A stretch of DNA of 64,000 bases from assembly GCA_039619475.1 (NCBI GenBank), contig CM077115.1, positions 497,633,352 to 497,697,351 of the forward strand, given 5' to 3'. Positions 1 to 11,983 of the stretch are shown here, piece by piece. This DNA comes from Icerya purchasi (lineage: Eukaryota > Arthropoda > Insecta > Hemiptera > Monophlebidae). Positions within the stretch are counted from its first letter, which is position 1; the number at the start of each line of letters is the position of its first letter. A program made the position numbers and the translations under genes. Below the pieces are notes generated by a model. It saw only the letters and a list, made by a program, of their open reading frames with translations, did not search any database and was not told the DNA's origin.

Positions 1-758
1 GAAAATATGTTGATTAAAAAAATAATCAACTTTCTAGCCAGTACGGAACGTGTTGTGCTATTTTCGACCTTGCAGCTTTATAGAATACATATATGTTCAT
101 ACGTGAAATTCTGAAGTCTTTTTTGTTCGAGGCCACATCACAGCTAAACCATTCGACTAACTGCTTATTTTCAATTTTCGAGGATTGTTTATTATGCCAC
201 AGGGAGGGGCTGCGATGGGGAATAAAACTCAAAACTTTCAAATTGCTCGTGTCAGGTATCAAAATATTTGTCTTTTGAAATCTAGAGTCTGTTTTCAACA
301 TAATTTTAATTGAAAACCCAAATGGTACTTTACTGGGTGGCAAAAACTTAAAATCGAAATTTTAAAATTTTCGTTCGTTCCTTCCCGTTGGTTTCTTTGG
401 TGATTTGCCGATAATATTCAAATTATTTTGGAATCATTAGTATGTTATAACACAAATGTAATATTTAATTTTAGAATCGTATAAAAATGTTCATTCAACA
501 TCGTGCTTTATAAACACATTTTTATTCGATATAATTAAAATATTCGGCTGTGTAATACGCAAATAATTGTTTTGTAATACTTACTTAATATATTTAAAAT
601 ATTCGGTTACGCAATTTGTTAATTATGCCGTGTATTAAATATTTCACTGGAATATTTTAATAATGTATTTGTGTGTAGCAGAAAAATACGGACGATGCGA
701 TCAGCAAACATCGATCGTCATGCTCGAAGAATCAAAATTACACACATCGCGAAGTTCT
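1..758. other. AT-rich stretch, no gene seen
   Basis: No reading frame here resembles a known protein. The open frames around 26-343 and 93-278 are short and overlap on opposite strands. The sequence is low-complexity AT-rich DNA with repeated TATTCGG and TTTAAAATATTCGG motifs at about 535-610, which may be a decayed local duplication. Confidence 0.6.
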
Positions 759-846
759 AGATAAAGAAAATTTTCATTAATTTATATATGTACAAATTTG
801 AACGGACACTAATATACGGGCGAAGTCGTCAGTTACAGCTAGTATT
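759..846 (-). repeat. Hairpin-ended interspersed repeat, end fragment (repeat R)
   Basis: Read on the minus strand, 846 to about 759 carries the characteristic start of repeat R: CTAGCTGTAACTGACGACTT, then CGCCCGTATATTAGTG, then a run matching the 'AAATTTGTA...AATTAATGAA' part of the copies at 55.6 and 48.6 kb. Only the first ~90 bp are recognisable. The GC-rich hairpin core, CCCACGGCTTCGCCCGTG in the better copies, is eroded here. Confidence 0.6.
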
Positions 847-3129
847 ATAATAAAGTAATAAAATTATAAACGCAATAAAAAACACTAAATTAAACATATA
901 AATGAATATTCTACAAACGTCTTAGAAATCTCCCATCTTTATGAAAATATTTATCAGTATAGATGTATTTAGTTTACGTTATTGTTTTAGAGTAGTCTCC
1001 TCGCTGTATCAGTGATAATCAGAATTTCGATTCTGATAACGTCTTTTTCGAATAATCCGCTCTGTCATTTGAGCGTTTCCTTCTTTATAATCTCTTGAAC
1101 TTAATGTATTCCTCTACTTCTTCTGCATCTGTCCTTTCATTTTCATTGCCCTCTGTTGTTCCTCTCCTTGGTTCCTATTGCTGATTGCATACGAATTTAA
1201 ATAAATAATCGATCGTTATTTGTTACCAACCATGTATCAATTGTATTGGGGAGCCAAAGAAAAAAAAAATGGAAAAAACAGCAAAAGAAAAACAGTTTAC
1301 ATCTGATAGGAACCTAATTCACACGTTTTAATTTAAAAAAAAAAAAAAAAAAGAATATTAGTAATAAACGAACATAAATATTTGTTTTTAATCCAGAAGA
1401 GATCTAATCGCAGTGACATTTGGAAAATTATGTACTTAAAAATATCAATGATAGACGAACAGTAGAACTGAATTATGTTAGTAAAAATAAATGCAGTTGT
1501 TATTGAATCAGTGGAGTCGTATGATCTGGATCTAAAATAAACTTTACATACTCCACGTTATTACAATTTCGCATCCGGGAGTGGAAAGTTATCTTTTAAA
1601 TTACGAATATTTAACAATTATTAGAATGCTATTTTAAATTTATATAAATTTACACATTCGGTAAATTAAATGAACGAACAAAATTTTTCTTTTATTAATT
1701 AATCCTGTTTTTGGTATTCAAGGAACCCGTTTAGTTCGGATAATAATTGTTCGAATTCAATTTTTAAGTTTTGCCATCAGGAAAATAGGCGATGGAGAAT
1801 GAAACCGATTGTAACAGGTAAGCTAGACCGACCCACATTAGTTCGATCGGCTAATTTTACGCATCGAACATCACGAAAATAGTTTTTAACCGATTTCACG
1901 AAAATAAAAAATGCGAACAAACCCGTTTGTCCGGCCTTTGGCTGTCGCGAAGACCGTTTCTTCCAGCCTTTATTCTAAATTCGTCGTCGTCACGCATCTA
2001 TTATAAATATAAATCCGGTAATGTGCTTTAGGCCACTGCCGTTCGACGTTCACGAAGTCGGAAAAGAATCGCATCGGCCGAAATTGCTGATGCGTTACAA
2101 ACCGATAGTAGCAAACAACTTTTGTTGTATCATATTTTAAGAGAAGACTGATTTATTTCTTCCGGCGTTGGCTTTTCGACTTTCCCGAATGCAAAAAGGA
2201 AAATGGAGTAGGAGTCGGCGACCGGCTATCGAGAGGGTTATTTTTGTTATTCAAGGCGAAAGTACGGAAAATAATAATAAATAAAAAATGAGTTAAAATA
2301 AAACCGAAATACGACGACAACGTGCAGGAATAATGGGAAAAGAGCGAAACAGCGCATCGGTTATAAACCTCTTCCGCGCGATTTTTGACTATAGTAGCCG
2401 GTGGTTTGGTTCGAGGCGGACCCGCAATTAAGATGCGTCAAACGGTTATTTTTCCCCTTGATGGCGTTTAATGGGCTCAAAATAGCCTACGGTCAAGGCT
2501 TGCTACTTCCGAATGGCAAAGGAGATCTGCAGAGGACACGCCAGATGAAACACATTCAACGTTCCGCGATAAATCGCCTCCATTTCCTTTACAGTACGGA
2601 ACAATTAGTTTCCAGAAAAAAGAAAGGGAAAAAAACATCTTGCATTTATCCCTTCTCGCTGGAACTTCTTATATTCCTTCTTGAGAACGGGTTTCGATTT
2701 ATTTTTACCGACCTCCTTTTTTGTTTTATGTATTTATTTCCGCGCGTCGTCAATATATATATATTTTTTCTATTGCCGACATTAAAATATAATTCGATTC
2801 TTTCCTTTTGTAATTGCAACCGGTTAAAATGCCCCCCCCCCTTGGCTGATGAGCCTAAAATCAAGATCAACACTGCCGCCTCCAGCCGATATTTTATTTT
2901 TTAATTAAAGTTTAATCGAACCTCGGTTAATTTTCCGATTTCAGCGAGCCTTTTTTTGCAAGCGCGCTAAAACCACGACAGCAGCCATATCGGGAATCCA
3001 AGATAAAACTACTTCCGTATCCTGCGATAGTAATAGGACAAACAAAAAAACAGTTACGGGTTTCTTCACGCGATAAAAAAGTGATGTAAGGTATAAACTG
3101 TACCTTAATCTGCGTTATAGTAGTAGCAA
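847..3129. other. Long stretch without recognisable genes
   Basis: I see no protein-like reading frame. The open frame at 2401-2904 has no recognisable motif and crosses low-complexity sequence. Notable compositional features are an A-run near 1335-1351, a more GC-balanced, CpG-containing block at about 1900-2560, and a run of ten or more C at about 2830-2840. The GC-richer block could be ordinary intergenic or intronic host sequence. Confidence 0.5.
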
Positions 3130-3511
3130 TTTCGGTCACTTAGACTTAATTTAGCAGTAATACAACGGCTTCAAAATAAAATATTAAGGATAATGGCAAA
3201 TGCTCCTTGGTTTATATCCAATAAAACCCTTCACAGTGATCTAACCGTTTCGTATGTTGCTGACGTTATAAGAGAAGAAGCGACGAAACATGCTATACGA
3301 TTACACGATCACCCAAACAGGACAGCAGTCAATCTGCTCGATAATTCAACTGAAGTACGACGGTTGCGGAGAATAAAACCACTAGACTTAGTAGAATAAA
3401 TAATTAGGTATCCCTTTGCTGGAAGGAATGCCGTTCAAGTGATTTAAAGTCAAAACTTCCTCTGATAGCTCTAGCAGCTAGGTGTGGAAAAAAAAAGAAA
3501 AAAAAAAAACT
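3130..3511 (+). mobile_element. Jockey-like LINE, C-terminal tail and 3' UTR (5'-truncated)
   Basis: The frame ending with TAA at 3397-3399 encodes the last part of a Jockey-type ORF2 protein: IQRLQNKILR, NAPWFISNKTLHSDL, YVADVIREEATKHA, HPNRTAVNLLDN, RRLRRIKPLDLV. It matches, segment by segment, the tail of the Jockey-like copy at 33,091-33,414 (minus), but the two are clearly different subfamilies. Similarity reaches back to about 3130 in the same frame without an ATG, so the first methionine at 3193 is not a real start. A ~90-bp 3' UTR and an A-rich tail (about 3489-3511) follow. The endonuclease and reverse transcriptase are absent, so the copy is dead by 5' truncation. Confidence 0.8.
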
Positions 3512-3617
3512 TAGACTTTTTTATGAATTTCTCTGCGGCAACTAGTTAAGAGCAGTTTTTTTTTTTTTTTTAGACACTTCAACAATGGGACGTTAACCTA
3601 GCGAAAGTGAAATTTTT

Positions 3618-3794
3618 GTAGTGTCACGATATAGCCTAGTAGCTTGAACGCTTTAAGATAGTAGTCATGAGTTCGATTTCCAACGACGGCAAAAGTATAG
3701 ATTGATTTAAACAGGCTGAAGCGTTAATTTAATGATTAGTTAGTGCTCAAACAACGGTGTTTAATGCCGGGCCAAAAAAAAAAAAAATGTCAAT
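3618..3794 (+). mobile_element. tRNA-derived SINE-like copy with GGCC(A)n tail
   Basis: The head resembles the SINE-A family found elsewhere in this window: a box-A-like TAGCCTAGTAGC near 3632, then a box-B-like GAGTTCGATTTCC near 3670, then CAACGACGGC. The 3' part differs from other SINE-A copies and ends GCCGGGCCA plus an A-run (3776-3787). That tail resembles the short retroposons at 12.4 and 25.2 kb. It may be a composite family or two adjacent insertions. Confidence 0.55.
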
Positions 3795-3963
3795 GTGGGG
3801 CAGCGAAATGTCAGGTCCTAGCTGAATAAATACAATTGCCTAATCATCTATGCCGCGGCAGCTGGCTCCGTTTTCATTTTGAGGAAATTTCTGACTCATC
3901 TATCTGTGTCCGTTCTATATATATATATATTATTTTCTTTTTTTCTTTTTTTTTTTTTATTCT

Positions 3964-4734
3964 ATTTTTCGTGAGCACGTGTTAGATTTATTAAAAGGAT
4001 ATAAGGAAAAAACCGACATAGATGAAGAGATATATGGTAGCAAGAAAAGGGATTTTATGAGTAGCGAACCACCAGTTGTAGAAAAAGAATCTGTAAGAGT
4101 GGATAAGTTTGGAAGTGGTGATTGGGAGACGCTTGATCAGAAATCGATATCCCAGATGAGATCTCCGGATGCAATGGAGTAGAATTAGCTTCTTAAAGGA
4201 TTGCTGGACAACGAATAGATTAAAGAATTACAAGGCATAGGCGAAGACACACACTTTGCATTCGATCAAATTTAGAAAAAGCAGATTTCGGGGCATTATC
4301 ATACACAAAAGAAGAGTAATCCAGTTTTAACAGGATAATAGATTTAAACAAAATAATAAGGACCGACAGATAGTCCCCTACTTGCTCGGAGAGATTGCCG
4401 GAAGGAGGTTTAATCTTTCAAAGGCAGAGGTGCAGAGCTCATTTATGTATTCATGAAGGGAAAAACGACTATAGAGAAGAACACCAAGGTATCTCGGAAA
4501 GAAGAGACTTGGAGAATAATGGAGCAATTATTTAAAAATAAATTAATTACCGAAGACATGAACATTTCGGAGGAGAAGTTGAAAGGTGAATGTTGGGCTG
4601 TTCCCAGATTAGAGAGAGAGGCGCTAAGTTCGTCATTAGCCACTGAAATATTGCGAGAAGTTGAATATCATCTACAAAGAAAATACGAGTTTGATATAGA
4701 AGAGAGTATAGCGACACAAAAATGTAAATATTAA
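3964..4734 (+). pseudogene. Decayed gag-like ORF1 of a LINE
   Basis: One forward frame stays recognisable for about 755 nt. It contains two open pieces (3979-4182 and 4453-4734) in the same phase. Peptides such as LLKGYKEKTDIDEEIYGSKK, SQMRSPDAME, LLKGLLDNE, VFMKGKTTIEKNTK, ITEDMNISEEKLKGE and LEREALSSSLATEI have the character of the charged N-terminal and central part of insect R1-type gag proteins. About ten in-frame stops lie between the pieces, several where TGG or CAG would fit, and there is no length change. No CCHC zinc knuckles were found downstream, so the nucleic-acid-binding end is lost or unrecognisable. The family call rests on general resemblance; the frame conservation is seen directly. 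Confidence 0.45.
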
Positions 4735-5703
4735 AAAGAATATGATTAAAACACGAGAGCCCTGAGGAAGACTCCGAAATATTTTTCTAGAGACATCGAA
4801 ATAAGGAGTGGATAGATGAATAGTTCTAATTATTATTATCTAATATGATCGAGAATAGCGGCCAAGAAAGTTCGACTAGAAATCGCTATGCGTTAAACGG
4901 GAATTTAAAAAGTTTCAGTTAGAAAACCTCCATTATAAATTGAAACTAAATCGAAAGAGATAACACATATCGTAAAGAAAAAAAGGAAAAAAAGAAACAG
5001 CAAAAACTAACAAAAAATCCATCCAGCCGTAAAAGAGTAAAAATTGATAACTTGACAAATAACTCGGCACACGTCTTGCGAAAACGGCAAAAGGAATAAT
5101 AAAACAACGAAGAGCGGGAGAGACCGTAAAAAAGGGAATTGGAAGAGCTTCTCTGAATATATATGAGCGCTGCAAGAGACACGGTCAAAGTGTTGGCATT
5201 CAACACCGACCACTCGACGGCAGTTTGAATAGAATATCTGGAAACGCGCCGTAATTGGTAGTTGACCAACGTCTCATTGCGCCGGTCAGTATTCCCAAAG
5301 GACCGTTGATGCTGTATATGAAAAAGGTTAATTTTCGGACGAACGGTCAGAAATACACTCGCTAAAATACTGACCACCATAACTCCCTTCGGCTCTTTGT
5401 TGTCTTATCACAAAAGAATCTGCTTATACGCGCGATCAGAGACCAAATGGATTACCGAACTTCTCCCGCGGCAAATGCCCCTAATCCGAGACAACACTTT
5501 TGTAATATTTTCTTTGTTTTCTCTTACATTCGCTCTTTAGCATGTATGAAAGGCCAGCAATCAGCCTTTTTCCTGCAGGACACGAATGGAACAACTTTTA
5601 TCTAAGTCGACAGAAACTGGAACGATGGTAAAATAAAAGAATTCCCGACGTTCCGTTTGCAACATTACGTGCTTACAAATGGAATTTAAAGATAAGTTCA
5701 CGT
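4735..5703. other. No gene recognised; possibly decayed continuation of the gag-like ORF
   Basis: The sequence stays purine-rich to about 5130 and then becomes mixed. Translations contain lysine/arginine-rich stretches but no CCHC motif and no alignment to other elements in the window. The opposite-strand frames at 4933-5380 are compositional shadows. Confidence 0.35.
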
Positions 5704-7130
5704 AATGGGAAATTTTCAACTAAATCTTCCCCCTCCTTTTTTTTTCTTTTTTTTTTTTTGCCGACCACATCTTCATCTACCTCTCTCATCGCCGATACTC
5801 TCAACTTCAAAACTCCTTGATTTCCGTTCACGAAAATGCTTCATTCTTCTCATCTTAATTATCGACCTTATTAATGTCTCTTCAGCTTACCTCACATTAC
5901 ATAATAGCCCAATCCTACTTGCTTCCGGCTTGTTATTTTTTTTCAGAACTTCATTAATCATATCATCCTTTTCAAAAGACTGAATCTGATTAAGCTCCAC
6001 CCCCCACGCTGTTTGTCTCACCTTTTTATAAACAGCCCTAATTCGTTCTATTCTTAATCTATTGAAAATCTTCCAGATCGCTTCTAAGCTTGATCAAAAA
6101 CACCTGTTCTCGCCTATTGGAGCTTAGAAAAGCCCCGATCCACACTCTATATGCGGAATTTTACGTTCCCCTTCTGTTTTTCATTAGGTCTTATACGAAC
6201 TACCATTTTCTTATTAAGCGTATACTTATTTTCTCGGCCACTCTTGTTTATTAGTTCATCTACCGTAACTCCAGCGTTTTTTCACGAATAAATCTTCAAT
6301 ACCATCTTTCATCTCTGTCCAACAAGCGCTTCAATTTTCACCATATTCCTTCACTCGTGATAAGCCACCATATAGATACCTTATGAAACCTCTTTGCGAT
6401 GCTCACTGACGACTCTCAACAATTCGATAGAGTTAATTCAGTTTTTTTTGCTCTCTTAATGACTTTAAATAATCTTATCAAGTCCTTTTGCACAATTTTC
6501 TACGCCGAATTTTTCAATCTATAAACGTCCCCTTATTATATCTAATTCACAAAGTGTCCTACAGAAACCGTCTCATCTCCTCCTGAATCATCTTTTATTG
6601 ACATTCGTACGATTTCTAATTCATAATTCCTTTACTACTCCATGCAAATCGACCTCTTACCTGGATGAAACTAAACGCAATAATTTAAGTAGGATATTTA
6701 CCGATTTAGCGAATCTACTAGATTATCTTCATCTACCGGTAATTCTTAGTATTTTTAAATCCCGGCAATATTGTATTTCTTTCCGCAGCTGCTAAATAAT
6801 GGTACAGCTATTATTCCTCTTCGTTCTTGAGTCTACTTAATCCTTGGTTTTTCAACTTTCCTTTTTTGCGACATTACTGTCTACAATTTGTTGTTGTCTG
6901 CCCATTAAACAGAATGCATTTCCCTGGTCATTATTTTTCTCGCTTACATCTTCACCATTTTGTCCTTTCCGACCTACCACTTTTCATTTTGTCGTATAGA
7001 AGTACGAGTGTTAATTATTTGTTTATATTTGTTCGTCCCATTTAGCACACCTCTCTTTTTAATCTAACCTACCTCGCCAAATATCTATCAGCACCTCCTC
7101 CAATATTACTTTCTTCCTTTCCTTTTTTTT
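5704..7130. other. Pyrimidine-rich block, possibly decayed minus-strand A-rich coding DNA
   Basis: The plus strand is strikingly C/T-rich for about 1.4 kb, so the minus strand is A/G-rich, as in the sense strand of several LINE ORF1/ORF2 regions. Minus-strand translation gives Lys/Arg/Glu-rich peptides with many stops, but I could not anchor any motif. A decayed element is possible but not shown. Confidence 0.25.
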
Positions 7131-10100
7131 AAAGTTAAGATAGTTGGAAAAATAGGAAATTTTTAATACCTAGGAGGATTCAAGAACGAAATAGGTAAAG
7201 AGCGAATTATAAGTCGCCGTCATACGATCTATTTTATAGCAAATTATAAGTTATTTTCATCGATGATTTTCTTTCACCCACCATTTTTTTTGGTAATTTT
7301 CGCTTCCTACTTTCCAAATGCCCCTGTACTTTTTCGACGCATTCAGATATTTAAACAAATCAGTTTTTAATATAGTTTAAATTTAATTTTTAATTCGATC
7401 AAGGTAAAAAATAAAAGAAAAAAACCGTTAGAGAAAGTGAAAGCTTCTTTACAGCCGAGTACTTCAAAAATGCCGGGGATCCACGCGAGCGAACAAAAGT
7501 TTAACTAGATATATGCTAGATGTCAAAACTGGTAGTTAAATTTAAAAAAAAAGAAGTAAACCGATAAACGGTTTTTCTGCTGGAACCGATCTACGGGGCA
7601 TCGTCGTTTCTAAACTTTTAACAAATAACGTTTTTGATATATACATGCCTGCAACTTAAAAAGCTATTTAAGGAATTATCCGATTCACCATATTGTCGAC
7701 GACAGGTATCACATTATGGTTATTGTCATAAAGGAAGGATTTAATGTTAAGCCGGGATAGGGAAGCAAGTGTGAAATCGGATGGAGAACAAGAAAGTACA
7801 AAACTAGATACAAAATCTAAAGTGAATCAAAAATAATGATTTTATGAAACAAAAAATTGTTAATAATATACCTATTTTAGGCTCATTATTGTTGTTATTA
7901 TCGTAACTGCAGCATACAATGCAATAAAACAATTACTAAATTTATAGTATTTAACAGAACGAAAAAATCGAGTATCTTTAATCGCTTTAAAATTAAAAAT
8001 CATCCTCTTTAATCTTACGTTTCCTCTCTATTTTCACTAAGTCGCCCAGTTCGTTACAGATGAAGTCCCCAATTCTTACTATCAATTCTCAATAGGCTAT
8101 TTGATGGCCTGTTTTAATCTTGTTATTACCCGCTTAAAAAGTTTCAATTATGTTAAGTTTTTTTTTTTTTTACAGTACATATAAAAAATTGTATCGTATT
8201 TGCTTTCATTTTTTCCAATACATTTTTCGGCTTAGTGTCCACGTCCGGTTTCAACAAATGAGTGTAGGTGAGGCACGGGTTCATTTACACCTATAGCAAT
8301 GTAATCCTACAGTTCCTAATACCGACAAATGAAATAATTATAACGAAGCAAGATGATTCGCGATAGTCAACAACATGACAGCTAATGGTGATTTTAAAAA
8401 AAGCTAATGGTGATTTAATTCTCTTTTTTCAAAACACCTCCAATAATCAGACTCGGAAATAAAATTAGAAAACCAGAATTACACGGTATGTTAAGAGTTA
8501 ATTGTGCGACCTCTTTTATTTCATCATTATTTGCTAATAAATTTTACATGGTTTAATTTACTCGGAATAGATTCAGTTAGAGTATAATTTGTTTTCTATT
8601 ATTGACCAATAAAAAAGAAGGAAAAAAAAGTTTTTATTTTCCTTTAAACAGACACGAAAACAACATTGTCAGGGAAAGTTGTTAATAAAAAAAAAAAGGA
8701 ACTTATCATCAATCAATTATTTAAACGTTATAAAACACCTCCAGAATTTACATAGAATGTGCGATGTATATATGTTTATAAGTTGCGCCGCGTGAAAAAA
8801 AAAAAAAAAACTCACACGAAATCAGTTAAAGGATTAAAACGTAGAGGCGAGATTAAAATTTGATCAATTCATTCTACTTTCGGGGAGGATTCATCTCGTA
8901 CAATTCAATTTATACTTCTAGATTATTTTGACAACGGGGGAAAATTAATACACCGGTTGCAAAGATCTTTTTCCGGGCCGAATCTCTGATAATTACTAAA
9001 TTAATTGCTGAAATCCGTTCGAACGGACGCCGAGTCCGGGGATGAGAAGAGTAATTAGAAAAATAGAAATCTCGAACACGAAAAAGGGGGAAATTTTTCG
9101 TGACAGATATCATTAATCCGGAAAAACATTTCCGAGAAAACGAATTTTCTCCAGTAGTCAGCTATTTTCTCAGGGAGTTAGAAAGCGCGCCCTGTAGGAT
9201 AGATGTCATGTCTGGTAGAGGAATTCTCTATGTTCTGTCGTTGCAAATGATAGATGAATCTATCGAGCGCTCGCCTCACAAATGTGTACACGTGTGGCTG
9301 AAGTAGAGTATACGGAAAAATAACAACAAAGCGATCGTTGTTGCTAAAAACAATTTGTCAATTTATCGTAGCAGTCAAGGCTGAGACAGACAACGTTAAC
9401 TAAGTTTTGTATCGCAAATTTCATCCTAACGAAAATACTATTTCCAATGTTTATAAAAATTTATATATTTCTTTTTCTTTCCTTAAATCTGTTCCTCCTT
9501 TCATTTATTCTTTCTTTCTTTCTTTTTTTGTTTTATCGTAGTTTGCCTACGTTCGTACACACCGAGTCGTCCGAATATCGCTATATCCTTTTTTCTTTTT
9601 TCCTTTTTTCTTATTTATTTCTTCCTTTTTATCTGTTTATTTTTCTTTCTTTTTTCTTTCCTTTTTTTTTTTTTTTTTTTTACCGAGCTTGATAACAATC
9701 GCTTCCAGTTAAGAAAGCGATTGAATTAAGTCGTTCATAGCTTCGGATGATTGATGAACTCGCTACAAAGTAATTCGCTGTTGCTGCATACACTCTATAA
9801 CATTATCCTCTGTTCCGTATCTACCCGCTCTGCAATTTCATCCCCTCGATAGCAGCGCCATATTATTCTGTCCTTTTATACCTTTTTTTTTGTTATTGCA
9901 TCTCTTTTAGCCCCTCGAATTCTCCTTATAGTGCGACATTTTTACGAATATTGGTTTACATTATTATACTTTCGAGGAAAACACCAGCTTGTAAGATAAA
10001 TCAGCGTTTCGCTTATTTATTTATTAAACGTGTCAATCTGAAACAGGCGGAAGCTGAAGCGGTTCACTGATAAAGCACAATAGAAATTGACAATGGCATC

Positions 10101-10209
10101 GCTTCCTACTATTGGATATCTACTCGAACCTCACCCTGAATGATAATAATGATGATGATAACGGTTTGTGAAAAAACCACGCTTCTCCAAAATAAAACAA
10201 AAATTCATT

Positions 10210-10212
<3 letters not shown>
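7131..10212. other. Gene-less AT-rich stretch
   Basis: Nothing protein-like is supported. The region holds homopolymer runs (for example T at 8160-8172, A at 8798-8811) and a T/C-rich low-complexity tract at about 9440-9685 that produces a spurious Phe/Leu-rich open frame. Confidence 0.5.

Positions 10213-10252
<40 letters not shown>
10213..10252. repeat. (TA)n microsatellite
   Basis: About 20 uninterrupted TA dinucleotide units. Confidence 0.95.
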
Positions 10253-10254
<2 letters not shown>

Positions 10255-10476
10255 TGTGTGCATGTGTAAACTTTAGGGACGTCGGTTTGTGATGAAAATG
10301 AAAATGATCGTAGGTGTGCGGGTAATTGAAAAATAATTCAATGCGTGAAAACGTATGGCTTCGGAAGAAGTGTCAGAAAGTTTAGTAGATATTAAAAAAC
10401 CGTAATGAGGACAATAAACTGTTGTTATTCCCTCGATTTATTCCGGGCTTGGTAACTACCGAATTGTGCATTTTAG

Positions 10477-10772
10477 CTATACAGACACAAGCATAGTGTT
10501 GACGGCAATTATGCAACGTGAATGTACACGCAAGACTACTATTTGTACTGATCAGTAAATTTTTGATTTATCGATGTACAAATTCAGTCCCGTATGTGTC
10601 TGTCTGTATACTAACTAGCACGCATATGACCGGTATATGTGGTGGAGTACCGCTGTCTTGCATATGATTCTATTAGCGGTTATTTAATTTAATTTTTTAC
10701 AATAATTTCTTTCGTCACCTCAGATCAAATTCAAGACTTCCGCAACCAAAGCCAATAGCAACCATCAAGGGA
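10477..10772 (-). mobile_element. SINE-A copy (tRNA-derived), minus strand
   Basis: On the minus strand the order is the same as in the plus copy at 11,984. A degenerate tRNA-like head (TTGCTATTGGC, then GGAAGTC and a damaged box B near 10,722-10,732) is followed by a body with AAATTATTG, a 'GCGGTACTCCACCACATATACC' type segment, the GTCTGTCTGTATACTAACTAG equivalent, TCGATAAATCAAAAA, and a 3' end of GTTGCATAATTGCC, then ATGCTTGTGTCTGTAT. There is no A-tail. Length is about 295 bp. Confidence 0.75.
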
Positions 10773-10945
10773 AAAAGTTGCTTGATTACTTATTTGCCTG
10801 TGAAAAAGAGCACGTTGAAGAGGGGAAAAGTGATCAAAACCGACCCACGAGTAACTATCTAGAGGGTTTGTAAATTCTTTTAATATATACGACTATAAAC
10901 GTAAATGATAAACATTTAAATTGAATACAAAAACGTATTTTAAAG
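10773..10945. other. Spacer between SINE and inverted repeat
   Basis: Ordinary AT-rich sequence with nothing recognisable. Confidence 0.5.
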
Positions 10946-11248
10946 TCTCATCTTCAGCTAGAAAATAAAAATACTCTTAATAGAGGTCTAAATCTGGTGT
11001 GGACCTTTATGGCAACTCCGTCAGATTTAAACGCCGATAATATACTACATCTTCTTCTTTTTAAGGTGAAGTTAAACGATCATATTACGTTTTAATCCTC
11101 TCTGCTATTTCTTTTCTTTCTTTGTCTAAATGAGATATTCCCTAAAACGTTCTTCTACCATACTTTTTATATTCATTTAATGTTTATTATTTATTTCTAT
11201 TTTACCGTATTACTCTAGCCATTCTAAATTTTGATGATATATTTATAT
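10946..11248. repeat. Left arm of a large inverted repeat
   Basis: This arm is the diverged reverse complement of 11,470-11,793. Matching landmarks include CTCATCTTCAG, TCTAAATCTG, CAGATTTAAA, CCGATAATATA, AAGGTGAAGTTA, AATGAGATATTCCC, AACGTTCTTCTACCATAC followed by TTTTTATATT, and AATTTTGATGATATATTTAT. Identity looks like roughly three quarters by eye, with small indels. No coding signal is seen in the arm. Confidence 0.8.
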
Positions 11249-11443
11249 CCTTCCCTTTTATCTTTTTCATTTCAACTACGGATGATTATTCTCATCTCAG
11301 TCGTTATTTCGTTTGTCGTCTTTGTTTCGCCCATAATTTGTTACCTTCGTCTCTTTTTTGTCAATTCCTCCTTGATGGCAGCAATTTAATTTGCGACACC
11401 AATCACATTTTCTTTGAATGTTCTACTCTCTCCGTTGAACGTT
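11249..11443 (+). mobile_element. RNase H LINE family, C-terminal tail fragment, first piece
   Basis: This loop between the inverted-repeat arms contains the cysteine-rich tail of the RNase H LINE family. The segment at 11,389-11,443 reads CDTNHIFFECSTLSVER, aligned with CDANRIFFECPALRNER of the copy at 49.3-51.8 kb and CDPDHVLFECSSLSSER at 17.8 kb. Upstream similarity is weak but collinear (TCGTCTTTGTTTCGCCC). The fragment stops abruptly at 11,443, where the right-arm side of the inverted repeat begins. It resumes at about 11,800. Confidence 0.65.
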
Positions 11444-11469
11444 AAAAAAAAAAAGAGGAAAGGAAAAAT

Positions 11470-11793
11470 GATAAATATGTCATCAAAATTTGGATTGGCA
11501 ATTATTTAATAGTAACGAATACAATAAAATAAAAATAAATATAAAAAGTATGGTAGAAGAACGTTGTTTTTGGGAATATCTCATTTGAAGCTAGACAAGG
11601 AAAGAAAAAAAACAGTAGAGAAGATTAATATGTAAACTAAATGATCGTCTAACTTTACCTTAGAAAGAGAAAGACGCGCGGTATATTATCGGTATTTAAA
11701 TCTGATGGAGATCTAAATTTTCCACTGAGGTAGCACATCAGATTTAGACACCTCTGCTAAGCTACGTTTTTTGTTTTTTAACTGAAGATGAGA
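11470..11793. repeat. Right arm of a large inverted repeat
   Basis: This is the reverse complement of 10,946-11,248. The arm lies inside a LINE tail: LINE sequence ends at 11,443 and continues at about 11,800. The right arm, plus a short A-rich leader at 11,444-11,469, therefore looks like an insertion into the LINE. Confidence 0.8.
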
Positions 11794-11900
11794 ATTTATA
11801 TCTCCAGCTCTTGGCCTATCCTATACTCCATATACTTCATAGTTTCTATTCTGGTCTCCTTTCTTTTCTCAGTTTGTAACCGCATTAAGATCAAGTTCAT
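11794..11900 (+). mobile_element. RNase H LINE family tail, second piece
   Basis: CTCCAGCTCTTGGCCTATCC, then TACTCCATATACTTC and TTCTATTCTGGTCTCC, line up with the last part of the tail domain at 17,880-17,985 (CCTACTCCATATAGTGCTTC, TTCCTATTCTGGTCTC) and 51,630-51,700. The piece continues exactly where the fragment ending at 11,443 left off. Confidence 0.65.
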
Positions 11901-11983
11901 TTTCTTCCTCCTTCCGCCTTACACTGTAGCAATTAATGAAAAAATGATTTGCGACAAGTGAAAAATTATAAAAAATTATATTC

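Noticed and set aside
2401..2904. 167-codon open frame
   Set aside because: It begins with a non-ATG codon, crosses a C-homopolymer and Phe/Leu-rich low-complexity sequence, and shows no motif.
5704..7130. A minus-strand copy of the RTE-like element
   Set aside because: The strand composition fits, but no endonuclease or RT motif could be aligned, so only a compositional note is kept.
9447..9692. Phe/Leu-rich 81-codon frame resembling a membrane protein
   Set aside because: It is a translation of a T/C-rich low-complexity tract.
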